DNA of 64,000 bases from Idiomarina aminovorans. GTDB taxonomy: Bacteria > Pseudomonadota > Gammaproteobacteria > Enterobacterales > Alteromonadaceae. Under the pieces are notes generated by a model. The model made no database searches and was not told where the DNA came from. It saw only the letters and a program-made list of their open reading frames with translations. Positions 30,104-40,241 of the stretch are shown here, piece after piece. Made by a program: the position numbers and the translations under genes. Where the stretch lies: contig NZ_JAKNDA010000001.1 of the NCBI RefSeq assembly GCF_023155095.1, positions 682,001 to 746,000 on the forward strand, written 5' to 3'. Each line of letters opens with the position of its first letter. Position 1 is the first letter of the stretch.

Positions 30104-30133
30104 TTTACAAACATACATGGATGTATGTATAAT
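30104..30133 (+). promoter_or_regulatory. RND operon promoter with AcrR-like operator in the spacer
   Basis: TTTACA (30104-30109) and a perfect TATAAT (30128-30133) are separated by 18 bases. The spacer and first -10 base contain the inverted repeat ACATACAT-GG-ATGTATGT (30111-30128), which closely resembles AcrR-type operators. A bound repressor would cover the promoter completely. The promoter is 34 bases before the adaptor gene. Confidence 0.75.
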
Positions 30134-30166
30134 TCCGATATTAATTAATAGGCCAGAGGTAATTTA

Positions 30167-31321
30167 ATGAACACGCGTTTAAGGTTTACTCCCATTTTTG
30201 CGGTGAGTTTTCTGTTAGCCGGAGCACTAACCGCCTGCAGCGACCCGGCACAACAGCAACAAGGGCAACAACAAGCGGCTCAAGTTGAAGTTATTACCGT
30301 AACGCCGGAATCAATTAGTTTAAGTGCAGACTTACCAGGTCGTACAGCGGCGTACCGGGTTGCACAGGTTCGTCCTCAGGTCAGTGGCGTGTTATTGAAA
30401 CGAACGTTTGAAGAAGGCACTTTCGTTGAAAAAGGCCAACAACTTTACCAAATTGACCCGGCTGTTTATGAAGCTGAACTGGCTAGCGCTGAAGCTGAAG
30501 TCGAAAGCGCCAAAGCGATATTGCACAGCTCCAGATTACGCTACGAGCGTTTTCAAGAACTCTTAGAGGAAAACGCAGTAAGCCAGGACGAGTTTGACAG
30601 TGCAGAAGCGACGTTTTACCAGAATAAAGCGGCGGTATCACTGGCCGAAGCTAAACTCAAAAACGCACGAATCAACTTGGAATACACCAAAGTCAATGCA
30701 CCTATCAACGGCATTATTGGTCGTTCAAACTTCACTGAAGGTGCCTTACTTACCGCTTCACAAGCTGAATCTCTGGTCAGTATTAATCAGTTAGATCCTA
30801 TCTATGTCGATATTAATCAATCCAGCAAACAGTTTATGAAGTTACAAGCGGATATAAAGTCGGGTCGTATACAAGCCAACGAAAAAGGTAACGCGCCAGT
30901 TCGACTGAAGCTCAACGGTTTAAACTACGATCAGAAAGGTGAGTTACTTTTCTCCGAAGTGAGTGTTGACCAGGACACGGGCGCAATTTTACTACGTGCG
31001 GAGTTTCCTAATCCAGATAAAACTCTTTACCCGGGCATGTTCGTGCGAGCTGAGGTGAGTGAAGGAACCATTCGGGATGCTATTCAGATACCACAAAAAG
31101 CAGTAACCCGCGACCCAAGAGGACGCCCTTACGTGATGTTGGTTACTGATGACAACAAAGTGGAACAGCGCATGATAACCACTGATCGGGCGTTGGGTAG
31201 CAACTGGTTAGTAGCTGATGGTCTTGAAAAAGGCAACACCATAGTCACTTCGGGTTTACAGAAGATTCGCCCGGGCGACAGCGTCACTATAGACTCGTCT
31301 AACTCCGCACAGCAGCAGTAA
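30167..31321 (+). CDS. RND efflux periplasmic adaptor (AcrA/MexA-like)
   Basis: This is the membrane-fusion subunit of a tripartite multidrug pump. The 384-residue lipoprotein has a lipobox (GALTAC, Cys near residue 24) and a Gln-rich start. The lipoyl and alpha-hairpin domains include TAAYRVAQVRPQVSGVLL, GTFVEKGQQLYQIDP and INLEYTKVNAPINGIIGRS. The beta-barrel and membrane-proximal domains include GMFVRAEVSEG and DAIQIPQKAV. The pump gene follows 12 bases on. No outer-membrane TolC partner gene is adjacent, so a distant TolC is presumably used. Confidence 0.95.
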   Translation: MNTRLRFTPIFAVSFLLAGALTACSDPAQQQQGQQQAAQVEVITVTPESISLSADLPGRTAAYRVAQVRPQVSGVLLKRTFEEGTFVEKGQQLYQIDPAVYEAELASAEAEVESAKAILHSSRLRYERFQELLEENAVSQDEFDSAEATFYQNKAAVSLAEAKLKNARINLEYTKVNAPINGIIGRSNFTEGALLTASQAESLVSINQLDPIYVDINQSSKQFMKLQADIKSGRIQANEKGNAPVRLKLNGLNYDQKGELLFSEVSVDQDTGAILLRAEFPNPDKTLYPGMFVRAEVSEGTIRDAIQIPQKAVTRDPRGRPYVMLVTDDNKVEQRMITTDRALGSNWLVADGLEKGNTIVTSGLQKIRPGDSVTIDSSNSAQQQ

Positions 31322-31333
31322 GGAAAGTCAGTC

Positions 31334-34300
31334 ATGGCTAAGTTTTTTATTAATCGCCCTATCTTTGCCTGGGTTATCGCCCTGCTGACAATGATGGCTG
31401 GTGCTATTGCTATGTTGCAGTTACCCATAGCACAGTACCCGACTATCGCTCCGCCAGCTGTTGAAATTCAGGTAAACTATCCCGGCGCGAACGCCGAAAC
31501 GGTTTCTAATACCGTGACCAAAGTTATTGAACAGAACATGACGGGTATTGATAACCTGATTTACTTCTCGTCTCAAAGTAATTTTGGTAATGCCACTATC
31601 AGCCTGACTTTTGCTTCCGGCACCGATCCCGACATTGCGCAGGTACAGGTTCAGAATAAGCTTTCTCAGGCAACCCCGCAGTTGCCACAGGAGGTTCAGG
31701 CGCAAGGCATTACGGTCAGTAAATCAAGCAGCTCATTTCTGATGGTTGCGGCACTTGTCGCGACAGATGACCGTTACTCCCAAACCGATTTAAGTGATTA
31801 TATAGCGTCTAACATCCAGGATCCGATAGCGCGCACTACCGGTGTTGGTAATGTGCAGCTATTTGGTTCTCCCTATGCCATGCGAATTTGGGTAGATCCG
31901 TCTTCGTTGGTTAACTACGGCATGACAATGGCTGATATCAAACAAGCCATTCGGGCACAAAATGCTCAGGTTGCTGCCGGTGAGCTTGGCGGTACGCCAG
32001 CGGTTGACGGACAACGCCTTAACTCGACAATTATTGCGCAAACACGCATGTCAAATCCGTCAGAATTTGAAAATATTACATTGAAAGTGATGCCTGACGG
32101 TTCGCAAGTGCGCCTTAAAGACGTTGCTGAGGTTGAAAAGGGTGCTGAAAACTACTCAGTACGGGCCAATTACAATGGTAAACCTGCGACGGGCCTTGCG
32201 GTTAACCTGCAAACGGGAGCTAATGCGCTTGAAACCGCGGATGCTGTAAAAGCACGTATGGCTGAGCTGGAAGAGTTTTTCCCGGATGGAATAGAATTGG
32301 TGACGGCTTATGACACCACGCCATTTATTAAAATTTCAATTTCAGAAGTTGCTCAGGTTCTGATTGAGGCCATTATTCTGGTCTTCCTGTTAATGTTTGT
32401 TTTCTTACAGAACTTGCGCGCCACCCTAATACCGACGCTGGCAATTCCGGTCGTTATTTTAGGGACTATGGGCGTTATGTCGTTAGCCGGGTTCTCGATT
32501 AACACCTTAACCATGTTTGGTATGGTGCTCTCGATAGGCTTGCTGGTTGATGATGCCATTGTGGTGGTCGAGAACGTTGAACGTTTAATGTCTGAGGAGG
32601 GTTTATCGCCCAAACAGGCAACCATTAAATCGATGGGACAAATAACCGGGGCTCTGGTTGCCATTGGTGTCGTTATGGCTGCGGTATTTGCTCCTATGGC
32701 GTTCTTCCCCGGCTCTACCGGCGCCGTTTACAGACAGTTCTCGTTAACCATTATTACCTCTATGGGTCTGTCGGTTCTGGTCGCTATTATTTTTTCACCG
32801 GCATTGTGCGCTACCCTGCTCAAGCCAGTTAAGCATGATAAAAACGATGGCTGGGGGCCGCTGGGTTGGTTTAACCGGACACTTGAAAAATGGACGGTTA
32901 AGTACACTCACTCCATTCACTCAATATTGCGCCGTACTGTCCGCTTCGGTTTACTCTATTTGGGTATCATAGGTGTACTTGCTTATTTATTTACCCAACT
33001 CCCGTCAGCTTTCTTACCTGATGAGGATCGCGGTGTCTTTCTAACCCAGATGCAGTTACCGGTTGGCTCGACCATTGAGCAGTCAGTGAATACGATGGAT
33101 AAAATTGAGGACTACTACCTGAATCAGGAAGATGCAGTTCAGTCCGTATTCTCAGTTGTTGGCTTTAGCTTCTCCGGCCGTAGTCAGGCCAATGGTATTG
33201 CTTTCGTGCGGTTAAAAGACTGGGGAGAGCGTGACGAGAGTCAAAGTGTTGAAGCGGTTATTGGAAGAGCTTTTGGGTTCTTTGCAACCATCAAAGAAGC
33301 CATGGTTTTTGCCTTTAACCTTCCCCCCATACCTGAGCTTGGGGTGTCCAGTGGCTTTAACCTGTTCTTACAGGATCGCGGTAACCTGGGCCATACCGGA
33401 CTGGTTGAGGCGCGAAATCAATTGCTCGGCATGGCTTCACAGAATGAAAAACTGGTTCAGGTCCGTCCTAACGGGCTGGAAGACGCACCACAGTTACGCA
33501 TTGATATTGATTTTGAAAAAGCACAAGCTCAGGGACTGACCATTGCGAGTATCAATGACACTTTAAGCACCGCCTGGGGGTCTTCTTATGTCAATGACTT
33601 TATTGACCGCGGAAGAGTGAAAAAAGTCTACCTTCAAGGTGAAGCTGAATCGCGGATGCTTCCGGAAGATATTAACGAATGGTATGTAAGAAATAACCAG
33701 GGCGACATGGTGCCTTTCAGTTCGTTCTCAAGCTGGAAGTGGACTTACGGTCCGCAACGAGTTGAAAGTTATAATGGCGTTTCTGCAATGGAAATTCAGG
33801 GACAAGCTGCCCCGGGCGTTAGCACCGGTGAAGCGATGCTTGAAATGGAGCGAATGATCGAACAGCTACCACCCGGAATAGGCTTTGAGTGGACCGGTAT
33901 TTCGCTACAAGAGCGTCAATCTGGTAACTTTGCGCCAATTCTTTACAGTGTATCCCTAATTGTTGTGTTCCTGTTTCTTGCCGCACTTTATGAGAGTTGG
34001 TCAATACCTTTCTCTGTCATGTTGGTTGTACCTTTAGGTATTTTAGGTGCGGTTATTGCCGTTATGCTTCGGGATATTTCTAATGATGTTTACTTCCAGG
34101 TGGGTCTGTTAACAACCGTCGGTGTGTCAGCACGAAATGCAATACTCATCGTCGAGTTTGCAAAAGACCTGCAAGCTCAGGGGAAAGAGCTGCTGGAAGC
34201 CACTTTAGAAGCTGTACGTTTGCGCTTACGCCCTATTCTGATGACATCATTAGCATTTGTATTCGGGGTTATGCCGTTAGCGTTAAGCGACGGTGCCGGC

Positions 34301-34435
34301 GCCGCAAGCCGTAATGCCATCGGAACCAGCGTTATTGGCGGAATGATAGGCGGTACTGTACTGGCAATATTCTTTGTTCCACTGTTCTTTTATGCGGTGC
34401 GTCGAATTTTCCCACCCAAACAACCTGAAGAGTAA
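31334..34435 (+). CDS. RND multidrug efflux transporter (AcrB/MexB-like, HAE1)
   Basis: This is the 1033-residue inner-membrane pump of the tripartite system. It has the N-terminal [19 protein letters not shown], the family signature [19 protein letters not shown], and twelve hydrophobic segments. The transmembrane proton-relay pair is visible as [17 protein letters not shown], with [17 protein letters not shown] later, and the C-terminal [13 protein letters not shown]. Length matches AcrB (1049). It is translated from the same operon as the adaptor and ends in a strong terminator. Confidence 0.97.
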   Translation: MAKFFINRPIFAWVIALLTMMAGAIAMLQLPIAQYPTIAPPAVEIQVNYPGANAETVSNTVTKVIEQNMTGIDNLIYFSSQSNFGNATISLTFASGTDPDIAQVQVQNKLSQATPQLPQEVQAQGITVSKSSSSFLMVAALVATDDRYSQTDLSDYIASNIQDPIARTTGVGNVQLFGSPYAMRIWVDPSSLVNYGMTMADIKQAIRAQNAQVAAGELGGTPAVDGQRLNSTIIAQTRMSNPSEFENITLKVMPDGSQVRLKDVAEVEKGAENYSVRANYNGKPATGLAVNLQTGANALETADAVKARMAELEEFFPDGIELVTAYDTTPFIKISISEVAQVLIEAIILVFLLMFVFLQNLRATLIPTLAIPVVILGTMGVMSLAGFSINTLTMFGMVLSIGLLVDDAIVVVENVERLMSEEGLSPKQATIKSMGQITGALVAIGVVMAAVFAPMAFFPGSTGAVYRQFSLTIITSMGLSVLVAIIFSPALCATLLKPVKHDKNDGWGPLGWFNRTLEKWTVKYTHSIHSILRRTVRFGLLYLGIIGVLAYLFTQLPSAFLPDEDRGVFLTQMQLPVGSTIEQSVNTMDKIEDYYLNQEDAVQSVFSVVGFSFSGRSQANGIAFVRLKDWGERDESQSVEAVIGRAFGFFATIKEAMVFAFNLPPIPELGVSSGFNLFLQDRGNLGHTGLVEARNQLLGMASQNEKLVQVRPNGLEDAPQLRIDIDFEKAQAQGLTIASINDTLSTAWGSSYVNDFIDRGRVKKVYLQGEAESRMLPEDINEWYVRNNQGDMVPFSSFSSWKWTYGPQRVESYNGVSAMEIQGQAAPGVSTGEAMLEMERMIEQLPPGIGFEWTGISLQERQSGNFAPILYSVSLIVVFLFLAALYESWSIPFSVMLVVPLGILGAVIAVMLRDISNDVYFQVGLLTTVGVSARNAILIVEFAKDLQAQGKELLEATLEAVRLRLRPILMTSLAFVFGVMPLALSDGAGAASRNAIGTSVIGGMIGGTVLAIFFVPLFFYAVRRIFPPKQPEE

Positions 34436-34442
34436 TAAACAC

Positions 34443-34476
34443 AAAAAAACCGGAGGTTTAAACCTCCGGTTTTTTT
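34443..34476. terminator. Bidirectional terminator after the RND operon
   Basis: A perfect palindrome, AACCGGAGGTTT with AAACCTCCGGTT, has an A run before and a T run after and lies between converging genes. Confidence 0.92.
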
Positions 34477-34500
34477 CATTCAAGCACTAAACCTTCTTTT

Positions 34501-34869
34501 TTAAGGTTTTTTATCCCGATCTTCTTTAACCTCGTATTCTCCATCAATAACCGATCCACTATCTTGCTGAGTATTTTCATCGTGTTCTTGTTGTTTTTGA
34601 TGTTGTCGTTGTTGCTCTTGATAGTGTTGCTTTGCCTGTTTACGCATACGCCAAACTTGTTTAATGGTATGCCGTTGCCGCCATAGCATCGGAATTGCCA
34701 GCAGCACTAAGACCGCCGCAATAACCATCCCAAAAGCTAAACCTAAACCAACCAAGACCAACAACAAAAAAAGGCCCAGCAATCGGCTGAGCCAATTGCC
34801 GGAGGATTTCCCCCCGGCACCTGAACCCTGATTAAAACGGACATAAACTTTATCTCGTTTATGAGTCAT
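34501..34869 (-). CDS. Small membrane protein of unknown function, Gln-rich tail
   Basis: I do not recognise this 122-residue protein. It has a basic N-terminus (MTHKRDKVYVRF), a Gly-Ser stretch, then a long hydrophobic region with two likely helices (LLGLFLLLVLVGLGLAFGMV and the following VIAAVLVLLAIPML, about 27-62). A basic cytoplasmic stretch follows (WRQRHTIKQVWRMRKQAKQ), then a Gln/Glu-rich tail ending EYEVKEDRDKKP. Good codon use and the start with AGGAGC upstream support a real gene. It is separated by 75 bases from the M28 peptidase gene upstream and could be co-transcribed. Confidence 0.75.
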   Translation of the reverse strand: MTHKRDKVYVRFNQGSGAGGKSSGNWLSRLLGLFLLLVLVGLGLAFGMVIAAVLVLLAIPMLWRQRHTIKQVWRMRKQAKQHYQEQQRQHQKQQEHDENTQQDSGSVIDGEYEVKEDRDKKP

Positions 34870-34944
34870 AACTGCTCCTAAAAAATGACTACAATGTTAA
34901 GACAACATCGGTCTCAGACCGTTCCGGCAGGGTTATCTTAACCT

Positions 34945-36618
34945 CTATTTACGCACATCCCCGGTTGCCTTACGGGCAGCTTCAAACTCATTTCCCGGAG
35001 CCCATTGAGGCCAGTCGCGGGAATTTGCTAACTCTTTGCCGATTGAATAAAAAACTGACATGTCCTGCTGTACACCACGTAGATCCCAGTTTTCATTATA
35101 TTCATCGGCTGGCTTGTGATACGCATCACGATTGAATATCGCACGCTGTTTTTCCGTCCATTCACGGCCTTTCTCTACGTGGTCATTGCCGCCTTTCGCA
35201 TACAGCATCGGCACCCCTCTTTTCGCCAGATTAAAGTGATCGGAGCGATAAAAAGATCCAACTTCCGGATTCGGTTCAGCTGCTACATAACGATCTTGGG
35301 CCTTTACGTAGCGTTTCAAGTAGTTTTCCATGGTTGAGTTTCCATAACCGACCACTACCATGTCTTTCATAGGGCCATAAACGTTCATGACATCCATATT
35401 GATGCCACCAACCGCTTTACCTAATGGCAACATAGGATGCGCGGCATACCAGTCAGAACCCAGTAAACCACTCTCTTCAGCACCTACAGCGGCAAAGACA
35501 ATGGAACGTTCCGGTTGCGGGTCTTTGGCAAACTGCTCGGCCATAGCCATTAACGCTGCCGTACCTGACGCATTATCTTGTGCACCGTTATAAATAGGGT
35601 CGTCTTCACGAACCGGGTCGGTACCCAGATGATCGTGGTGAGCCATATAAATAACGTGTTCTTCCGGGTATTTAGAGCCTTCGATATAACCAATGACATT
35701 GTTGGTATCTAAGTATTCAAACTTATTATTAACCGTTAACGATGCCTTTATATCTAACGGTTCAGGCTTAAATTCTCCACTTAGCGCCAGTTCCCGCATT
35801 TGTTCTAAATCTTTGCCCACAGTCGCAAATAAGGCATTGGCGCTCTCTTCAGTCACCCAACCTTCAATAGCTGAGCGATCCATATTCTTATTTTCACGCT
35901 TTAAATCAAAGCGCACTGGTGAGCCACCTGCAACCACGCCCCAACCATAACCTGCGGGACCTGTCTCATGTATCACAAAAACAGCCTCTGCTCCCTGACG
36001 AGCAGCTTCTTCAAACTTATACGTCCAACGACCGTAGTAAGTCATTGCGTTGCCATTAAATAAATCAGGGTCGCCTGTCGCGTAGCCCGGGTCATTGACC
36101 AACATAACAACCGTCTTACCTTCAACATCCAGACCCTGGTAGTCGTTCCAGTCGTATTCTGGAGCAACAATGCCGTACCCGACAAAAACAACGTCACTAC
36201 TTTCAAGCTTTACTTCGTCGACCACTCTTGGTGTCCAGGCCATCATCTCAGTGCGATATTCCATTGACTCCGGAGCTGACTCACCGCTAAAGTTTAAGGA
36301 CGTCACTTTATATGGCATTAACTTAACCAAGGGTACCGGTTGACGATAGCTGTCAGTCTCTTGATCGTACGGTTTTAACCCCCACTCGCGAAAATGGTTT
36401 TCGATAAAGCTCACCGTTTTCTCACCACCGGCCGATGCTGGTGCTCGTCCCTCAAACTCATCAGCAGATAACGTTTTCAGGTAGTTCCGATAATTTGGGT
36501 TAAACGCTGAGTCTTTTATGTCAGCAACGGCTTTATCCGCTTCCTTGTTTGAATCATTTACCGGTCCACAGGCCGCTAAAACACTTAAGCTAAGTGCTCC
36601 TATCATGACGTACTTCAT
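34945..36618 (-). CDS. M28-family metallopeptidase, lipoprotein
   Basis: This 557-residue exported aminopeptidase has a lipobox (SVLAAC). A PA-type insertion carries GYGIVAPEYDWNDYQGLDV and MLVNDPGYATGDPDLF. The zinc ligands are visible in YMAHHDHLGTD, NGAQDNASGTAALMAMAE, the EE pair in GAEESGLLGSDWYA, NMDVMNVYG and the last His in FYRSDHFNLAKRGVP. All family metal ligands are present. It should act at the outer membrane or in the periplasm on peptides. The DUF192 gene starts 12 bases upstream of it. Confidence 0.92.
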   Translation of the reverse strand: MKYVMIGALSLSVLAACGPVNDSNKEADKAVADIKDSAFNPNYRNYLKTLSADEFEGRAPASAGGEKTVSFIENHFREWGLKPYDQETDSYRQPVPLVKLMPYKVTSLNFSGESAPESMEYRTEMMAWTPRVVDEVKLESSDVVFVGYGIVAPEYDWNDYQGLDVEGKTVVMLVNDPGYATGDPDLFNGNAMTYYGRWTYKFEEAARQGAEAVFVIHETGPAGYGWGVVAGGSPVRFDLKRENKNMDRSAIEGWVTEESANALFATVGKDLEQMRELALSGEFKPEPLDIKASLTVNNKFEYLDTNNVIGYIEGSKYPEEHVIYMAHHDHLGTDPVREDDPIYNGAQDNASGTAALMAMAEQFAKDPQPERSIVFAAVGAEESGLLGSDWYAAHPMLPLGKAVGGINMDVMNVYGPMKDMVVVGYGNSTMENYLKRYVKAQDRYVAAEPNPEVGSFYRSDHFNLAKRGVPMLYAKGGNDHVEKGREWTEKQRAIFNRDAYHKPADEYNENWDLRGVQQDMSVFYSIGKELANSRDWPQWAPGNEFEAARKATGDVRK

Positions 36619-36629
36619 GGTCTCTCCTC

Positions 36630-37145
36630 TTATCTATTATTATTTTTGTCGCTTGCTGGCGAGCAATTGTCATTTTCTGCTTTTCTTAACTGATCACCCA
36701 TACGAATTTCATTTTCCGCGAAAAATCCCGCGTTAACTTCAAGCACACTCCAATAGCTTTTCCCCGGAGAATAGCTTCGGCAATTGCGCGGATCTTCACT
36801 TTTGCACGGACGCATCGTAAAAGTTTTAACAATACGGCGATTTTTATCAAGGTAAGCAATATCTAACGGCATCAAGGTCTGATACATCCAGAAACCACTG
36901 TAGCCAGGGCGCTCATTACCGTATCGAAACCACATACCTTCGTAGGCACCCAGCGATTCACGTTGCATTAACCCCCGTGCCTGCTGCGCTTGAGAATCAG
37001 CCAGCTCAACCTTCAACGGTTGCTGAATATCTCCCAGGCAAACTTCGGTTTTATCGAATTCCTGTGGCTCAGGGACATTCCATTGCTGAGCTACACCACT
37101 AAAAGATATGACACTTAACAGGATAAAAAGTCGTTGATGCTTCAT
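36630..37145 (-). CDS. DUF192-family exported protein
   Basis: This 171-residue protein has a signal peptide (LFILLSVISFSGVAQQW) and the DUF192 core: VELADSQAQQARGLMQRESL, GMWFRY, FWMYQTLMPLDIAYLDKN and SVLEVNAGFFAENEIRMGD. The family has no settled function. It lies directly upstream of the M28 peptidase gene, 11 bases apart, so they form an operon. A pair of Cys (RPCKSEDPRNCRSY) is typical of some members. Confidence 0.88.
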   Translation of the reverse strand: MKHQRLFILLSVISFSGVAQQWNVPEPQEFDKTEVCLGDIQQPLKVELADSQAQQARGLMQRESLGAYEGMWFRYGNERPGYSGFWMYQTLMPLDIAYLDKNRRIVKTFTMRPCKSEDPRNCRSYSPGKSYWSVLEVNAGFFAENEIRMGDQLRKAENDNCSPASDKNNNR

Positions 37146-37213
37146 TAGATTAACCTTGTCATAATCACTGTCTCCGATTTTGTCCTATCCAGCGGGAAAT
37201 CGCAATTTAAACC

Positions 37214-38620
37214 TCAGCTAGAGCAGGACAGCTGTGACACTTTTTCCTCAGCTGCGGGCGGCTTAGCCCATCGGCTTTCACGTAAGCTGTCCGAAAATGG
37301 ATTGAATAACGCAGCAATATAATCACGCAGTAAATCATCGTTTCCCGCTTCAGAAGCTTCTATAACCTGTTGTGCATGATGGTTTCTGACAATCACCCAG
37401 GGGTTCACCTGTTTCATAAGGGTCACTTCACTATTTTCTCCAATCGCGGCTTTGTATTCTTGCCACCAGCTTTCGCCACTATTAGACAGCAGGCCTTTAG
37501 GCTCTCCTGATTCAATAGAGTCGATAAGATCACGGAACGACAATTGATAATCGGCATTATTGACCTCGAGCAAGCTCAACCAACCGCCAATTAAAGACAT
37601 TCTCTGATCGGCCGGTACAGACGGTATCCCCAGACGCTTGGCCATCAAATTTAAATAGGCACTTCGAAGCTCTGCTTCATAATTATCCAGTGCGGGTTGA
37701 AGCTCGCCGGCTTTAGTTAACGGACTAATAGCCTGAGCCAGTTTCCTCAAGTTCCAGAGTCCTACGCCCGGCTGCTGCAAAAAGCCATAGCGTCCACCCG
37801 CGTCAGTATGATTAAAAATTTTCTCCGGCTCATACTCATCCAAAAATGCGTAAGGCCCAAAATCAAAGGTCTCTCCTGCTAAACTCAAATTATCGGTATT
37901 CATCACGCCGTGAATAAAGCCATAAGCCTGCCAGGCCGCTATCATTTCAGCCGTGCTTTTAACCACCGCAGAAAACTGATCCGCAATACTGGCGCCAGCT
38001 AAGTGTGGCCAAACCACTTCTATGGTGTCTTGCCATAGGTTCTTCATGGTCTCTTCCAGGCCACGATGAAAGCAGTGTTCAAAGTGACCGAAGCGAACGT
38101 GCGTAGCGGCAGTACGGGCCAGCATTGCGCCAGGCTCAACCCGCTCCCGCTGTATTTTGCCTTCTGTCTTAATCAGCGCCAGGGCCCGGGTTGTGGGAAT
38201 GCCAAGTGCGTGCAAGGCTTCACTCGCCAGCAACTCACGAATCGATGAGCGCAATACGGCTCGACCATCAGCGCCCCGACTGTAGGGCGTTGGCCCGGCC
38301 CCTTTTACGTGAATATCCTGTAATTTATCGCCTACTGCGACCTGCCCCATTAAGAGCCCGCGGCCATCCCCTAAATATGGATTAAAATGCCCGAACTGGT
38401 GACCCGCATATTTTTGTGCAATCGGCTCTGCACCTGGCCACGGCTCTAAGCCGCCAAGCCAGTCAGCGAGGTTATCCGGTGGTTGTTCACCCGCTGACAA
38501 CTCAGCCCATAAATCGGTATTTAACCACAACAGTTTTACTTTACCGTCGGGCTGTATCGGTTGATGGGTTATTATTTCCGGGAACTTACGGGCAAAGCGG
38601 TTATCAAAATTTATTGGCAT
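37214..38620 (-). CDS. selO: Protein adenylyltransferase SelO (YdiU)
   Basis: SelO is a pseudokinase-fold enzyme that transfers AMP to protein Ser, Thr or Tyr. The 468-residue protein shows LGDGRGLLMGQV, KGAGPTPYSRGADGRAVLRS, ELLASEALHALGIPTTRAL, the metal-binding HGVMNTDNLSLAGETFDFGP and the C-terminal LSCSS. The terminal Cys takes the place of the Sec found in eukaryotic homologues. The family length in E. coli is 478, so the gene is complete. Confidence 0.95.
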   Translation of the reverse strand: MPINFDNRFARKFPEIITHQPIQPDGKVKLLWLNTDLWAELSAGEQPPDNLADWLGGLEPWPGAEPIAQKYAGHQFGHFNPYLGDGRGLLMGQVAVGDKLQDIHVKGAGPTPYSRGADGRAVLRSSIRELLASEALHALGIPTTRALALIKTEGKIQRERVEPGAMLARTAATHVRFGHFEHCFHRGLEETMKNLWQDTIEVVWPHLAGASIADQFSAVVKSTAEMIAAWQAYGFIHGVMNTDNLSLAGETFDFGPYAFLDEYEPEKIFNHTDAGGRYGFLQQPGVGLWNLRKLAQAISPLTKAGELQPALDNYEAELRSAYLNLMAKRLGIPSVPADQRMSLIGGWLSLLEVNNADYQLSFRDLIDSIESGEPKGLLSNSGESWWQEYKAAIGENSEVTLMKQVNPWVIVRNHHAQQVIEASEAGNDDLLRDYIAALFNPFSDSLRESRWAKPPAAEEKVSQLSCSS

Positions 38621-38726
38621 ACATCCTCCTGTTATTTAGATTGTTACACAGTCAGCGAGGCTTGCATAACTCATAATAAATCAGCTAAGGTCGCAACGTT
38701 TGGTCTTTGGCAGCAAAGGAAGCCGC

Positions 38727-39623
38727 ATGCAACTGCATTCGCTACGACGTATCACCGCAATAGGCGGTGGTCACGGACTCGGTCGAGTACTGTCGACTCT
38801 GTCGTTTATGAAACATAAGTTAGTTGGTATTGTAGCAACCACAGATAATGGCGGTGCTACCGGCCTGTTACGGGAGTCTCAGCATTGCATTGCCTGGGGC
38901 GATATTCGCAATTGCCTGTCACAGCTTGTTGAACAACCACTTGCCGCCGAAGTATTAAACTATCGATTTGACTGCTCTTCATCACTGCATGGTCACAATT
39001 TTGGCAACTTATTGCTATACACACTGGATCAGCTCAGCGCTCGGCCGTTAGATGGCATTCAACTTCTCAGTCGCTTATTAAATGTCGACAACCGCATTCT
39101 GCCGATGTCCGAATGCCCGACCGATCTTATCGCTACCACCAATGATGGCATCCAGTGCCACGGTGAAATACGCATTGATAAACTGCCCATTATGCCCCGC
39201 AAACTCTATTTGTCGGGTACGGTAACCGCAACACCAGAAGCCATACGCCACATTCAAAATAGCCAGTTAATTTTATTGGGTCCAGGCAGTTTCCTGACCT
39301 CGGTGATGCCACCTTTGCTGGTCAATGGTATTCGCGATGCTTTACTGACAACTCAGGCCAAAGTGGTTTTTATTGATAATATGGTGGACGAAAATGGTCC
39401 AGCCGGTGAACTGACCCTCGCAGACAAAGTTGCCTTTATAGAGCAGCAATTAGGACAGCAGATTGTCGATTTAGTACTCAGTAATAAGCAGGAAAAAAAC
39501 CTAAAGTTACCGGTTATTGGCGGCCTGGAGAGCGATAAAGAGATCTACTACCGCCATAACACAAATAACTTATTGGCGAAACTGGAACAGGCAACAAACC
39601 AGCTCTTAATTGAAAGCGCTTAG
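38727..39623 (+). CDS. CofD/YvcK-like protein (gluconeogenesis factor family)
   Basis: The family protein YvcK of Bacillus binds UDP-sugars and affects cell-wall precursor flux; YbhK is the E. coli relative. The ATG at 38727 follows AAGGAAG and gives 298 residues. Visible motifs are [17 protein letters not shown] at the N-terminus, [14 protein letters not shown], and [16 protein letters not shown]. These match the CofD/YvcK nucleotide-binding fold. A TTG start at 38700 is possible but less likely. Its last bases overlap the stop of convergent dcd. Confidence 0.86.
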   Translation: MQLHSLRRITAIGGGHGLGRVLSTLSFMKHKLVGIVATTDNGGATGLLRESQHCIAWGDIRNCLSQLVEQPLAAEVLNYRFDCSSSLHGHNFGNLLLYTLDQLSARPLDGIQLLSRLLNVDNRILPMSECPTDLIATTNDGIQCHGEIRIDKLPIMPRKLYLSGTVTATPEAIRHIQNSQLILLGPGSFLTSVMPPLLVNGIRDALLTTQAKVVFIDNMVDENGPAGELTLADKVAFIEQQLGQQIVDLVLSNKQEKNLKLPVIGGLESDKEIYYRHNTNNLLAKLEQATNQLLIESA

Positions 39624-40207
39624 CCGCCGTCCGCTGAAATACGTGAAGCAACCACGCTGTGTTGATCCCGATATTTTGCATCTTCACGTTTATTATAGGG
39701 TCTTGCACAAGGACTGCTGAGCTTTTCAAAACTGATAGCACCAATTTTCATACCCGCTCTCAGTGCTAATGGTAGTTTCCCACTGTTATAAAACTCCAGA
39801 ACAATTTGCCCCGACCAGCCCGGGTCAATTCTATGGGCTGTCACATGTACCATCAGACCTAAACGCGCCAGAGATGAACGGCCATCTAACCAGCCGACTA
39901 TATCGGCGGGCAAAGTAATAGACTCGTGGGTTACCGCTAAAGCAAACTCTCCGGGATGAATGAAAAGTGCCTGATCGTCCTTCAGTACAATTTCATCGCT
40001 CATTACCTCTCGAATCGCTTCTTCGATAGCCTCACGAGAACCACTTATGTCGATGAAAGGCACCGCATGGTCCTGCAAAACACGAAAATCATTGCCCAGG
40101 TGAATATCCAGCGTAACGCCAGAAATATTGCTGGTTTTGGGTGCAGGTTCGACACCTATAATTCCGTCTTTCAAGTGTTGTTCTATTTCAGTGTCGTTTA
40201 GGCGCAT
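39620..40207 (-). CDS. dcd: dCTP deaminase Dcd
   Basis: Dcd converts dCTP to dUTP for thymidylate synthesis. The 195-residue protein has [44 protein letters not shown], the catalytic region [20 protein letters not shown], and [16 protein letters not shown]. The length matches E. coli Dcd (193). It lies downstream of apbC in the same direction, with 34 bases between. Confidence 0.96.
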   Translation of the reverse strand: MRLNDTEIEQHLKDGIIGVEPAPKTSNISGVTLDIHLGNDFRVLQDHAVPFIDISGSREAIEEAIREVMSDEIVLKDDQALFIHPGEFALAVTHESITLPADIVGWLDGRSSLARLGLMVHVTAHRIDPGWSGQIVLEFYNSGKLPLALRAGMKIGAISFEKLSSPCARPYNKREDAKYRDQHSVVASRISADGG

Positions 40208-40241
40208 TATTTTTCAATCTCCGTGTTGTCATTTGTCCGTA

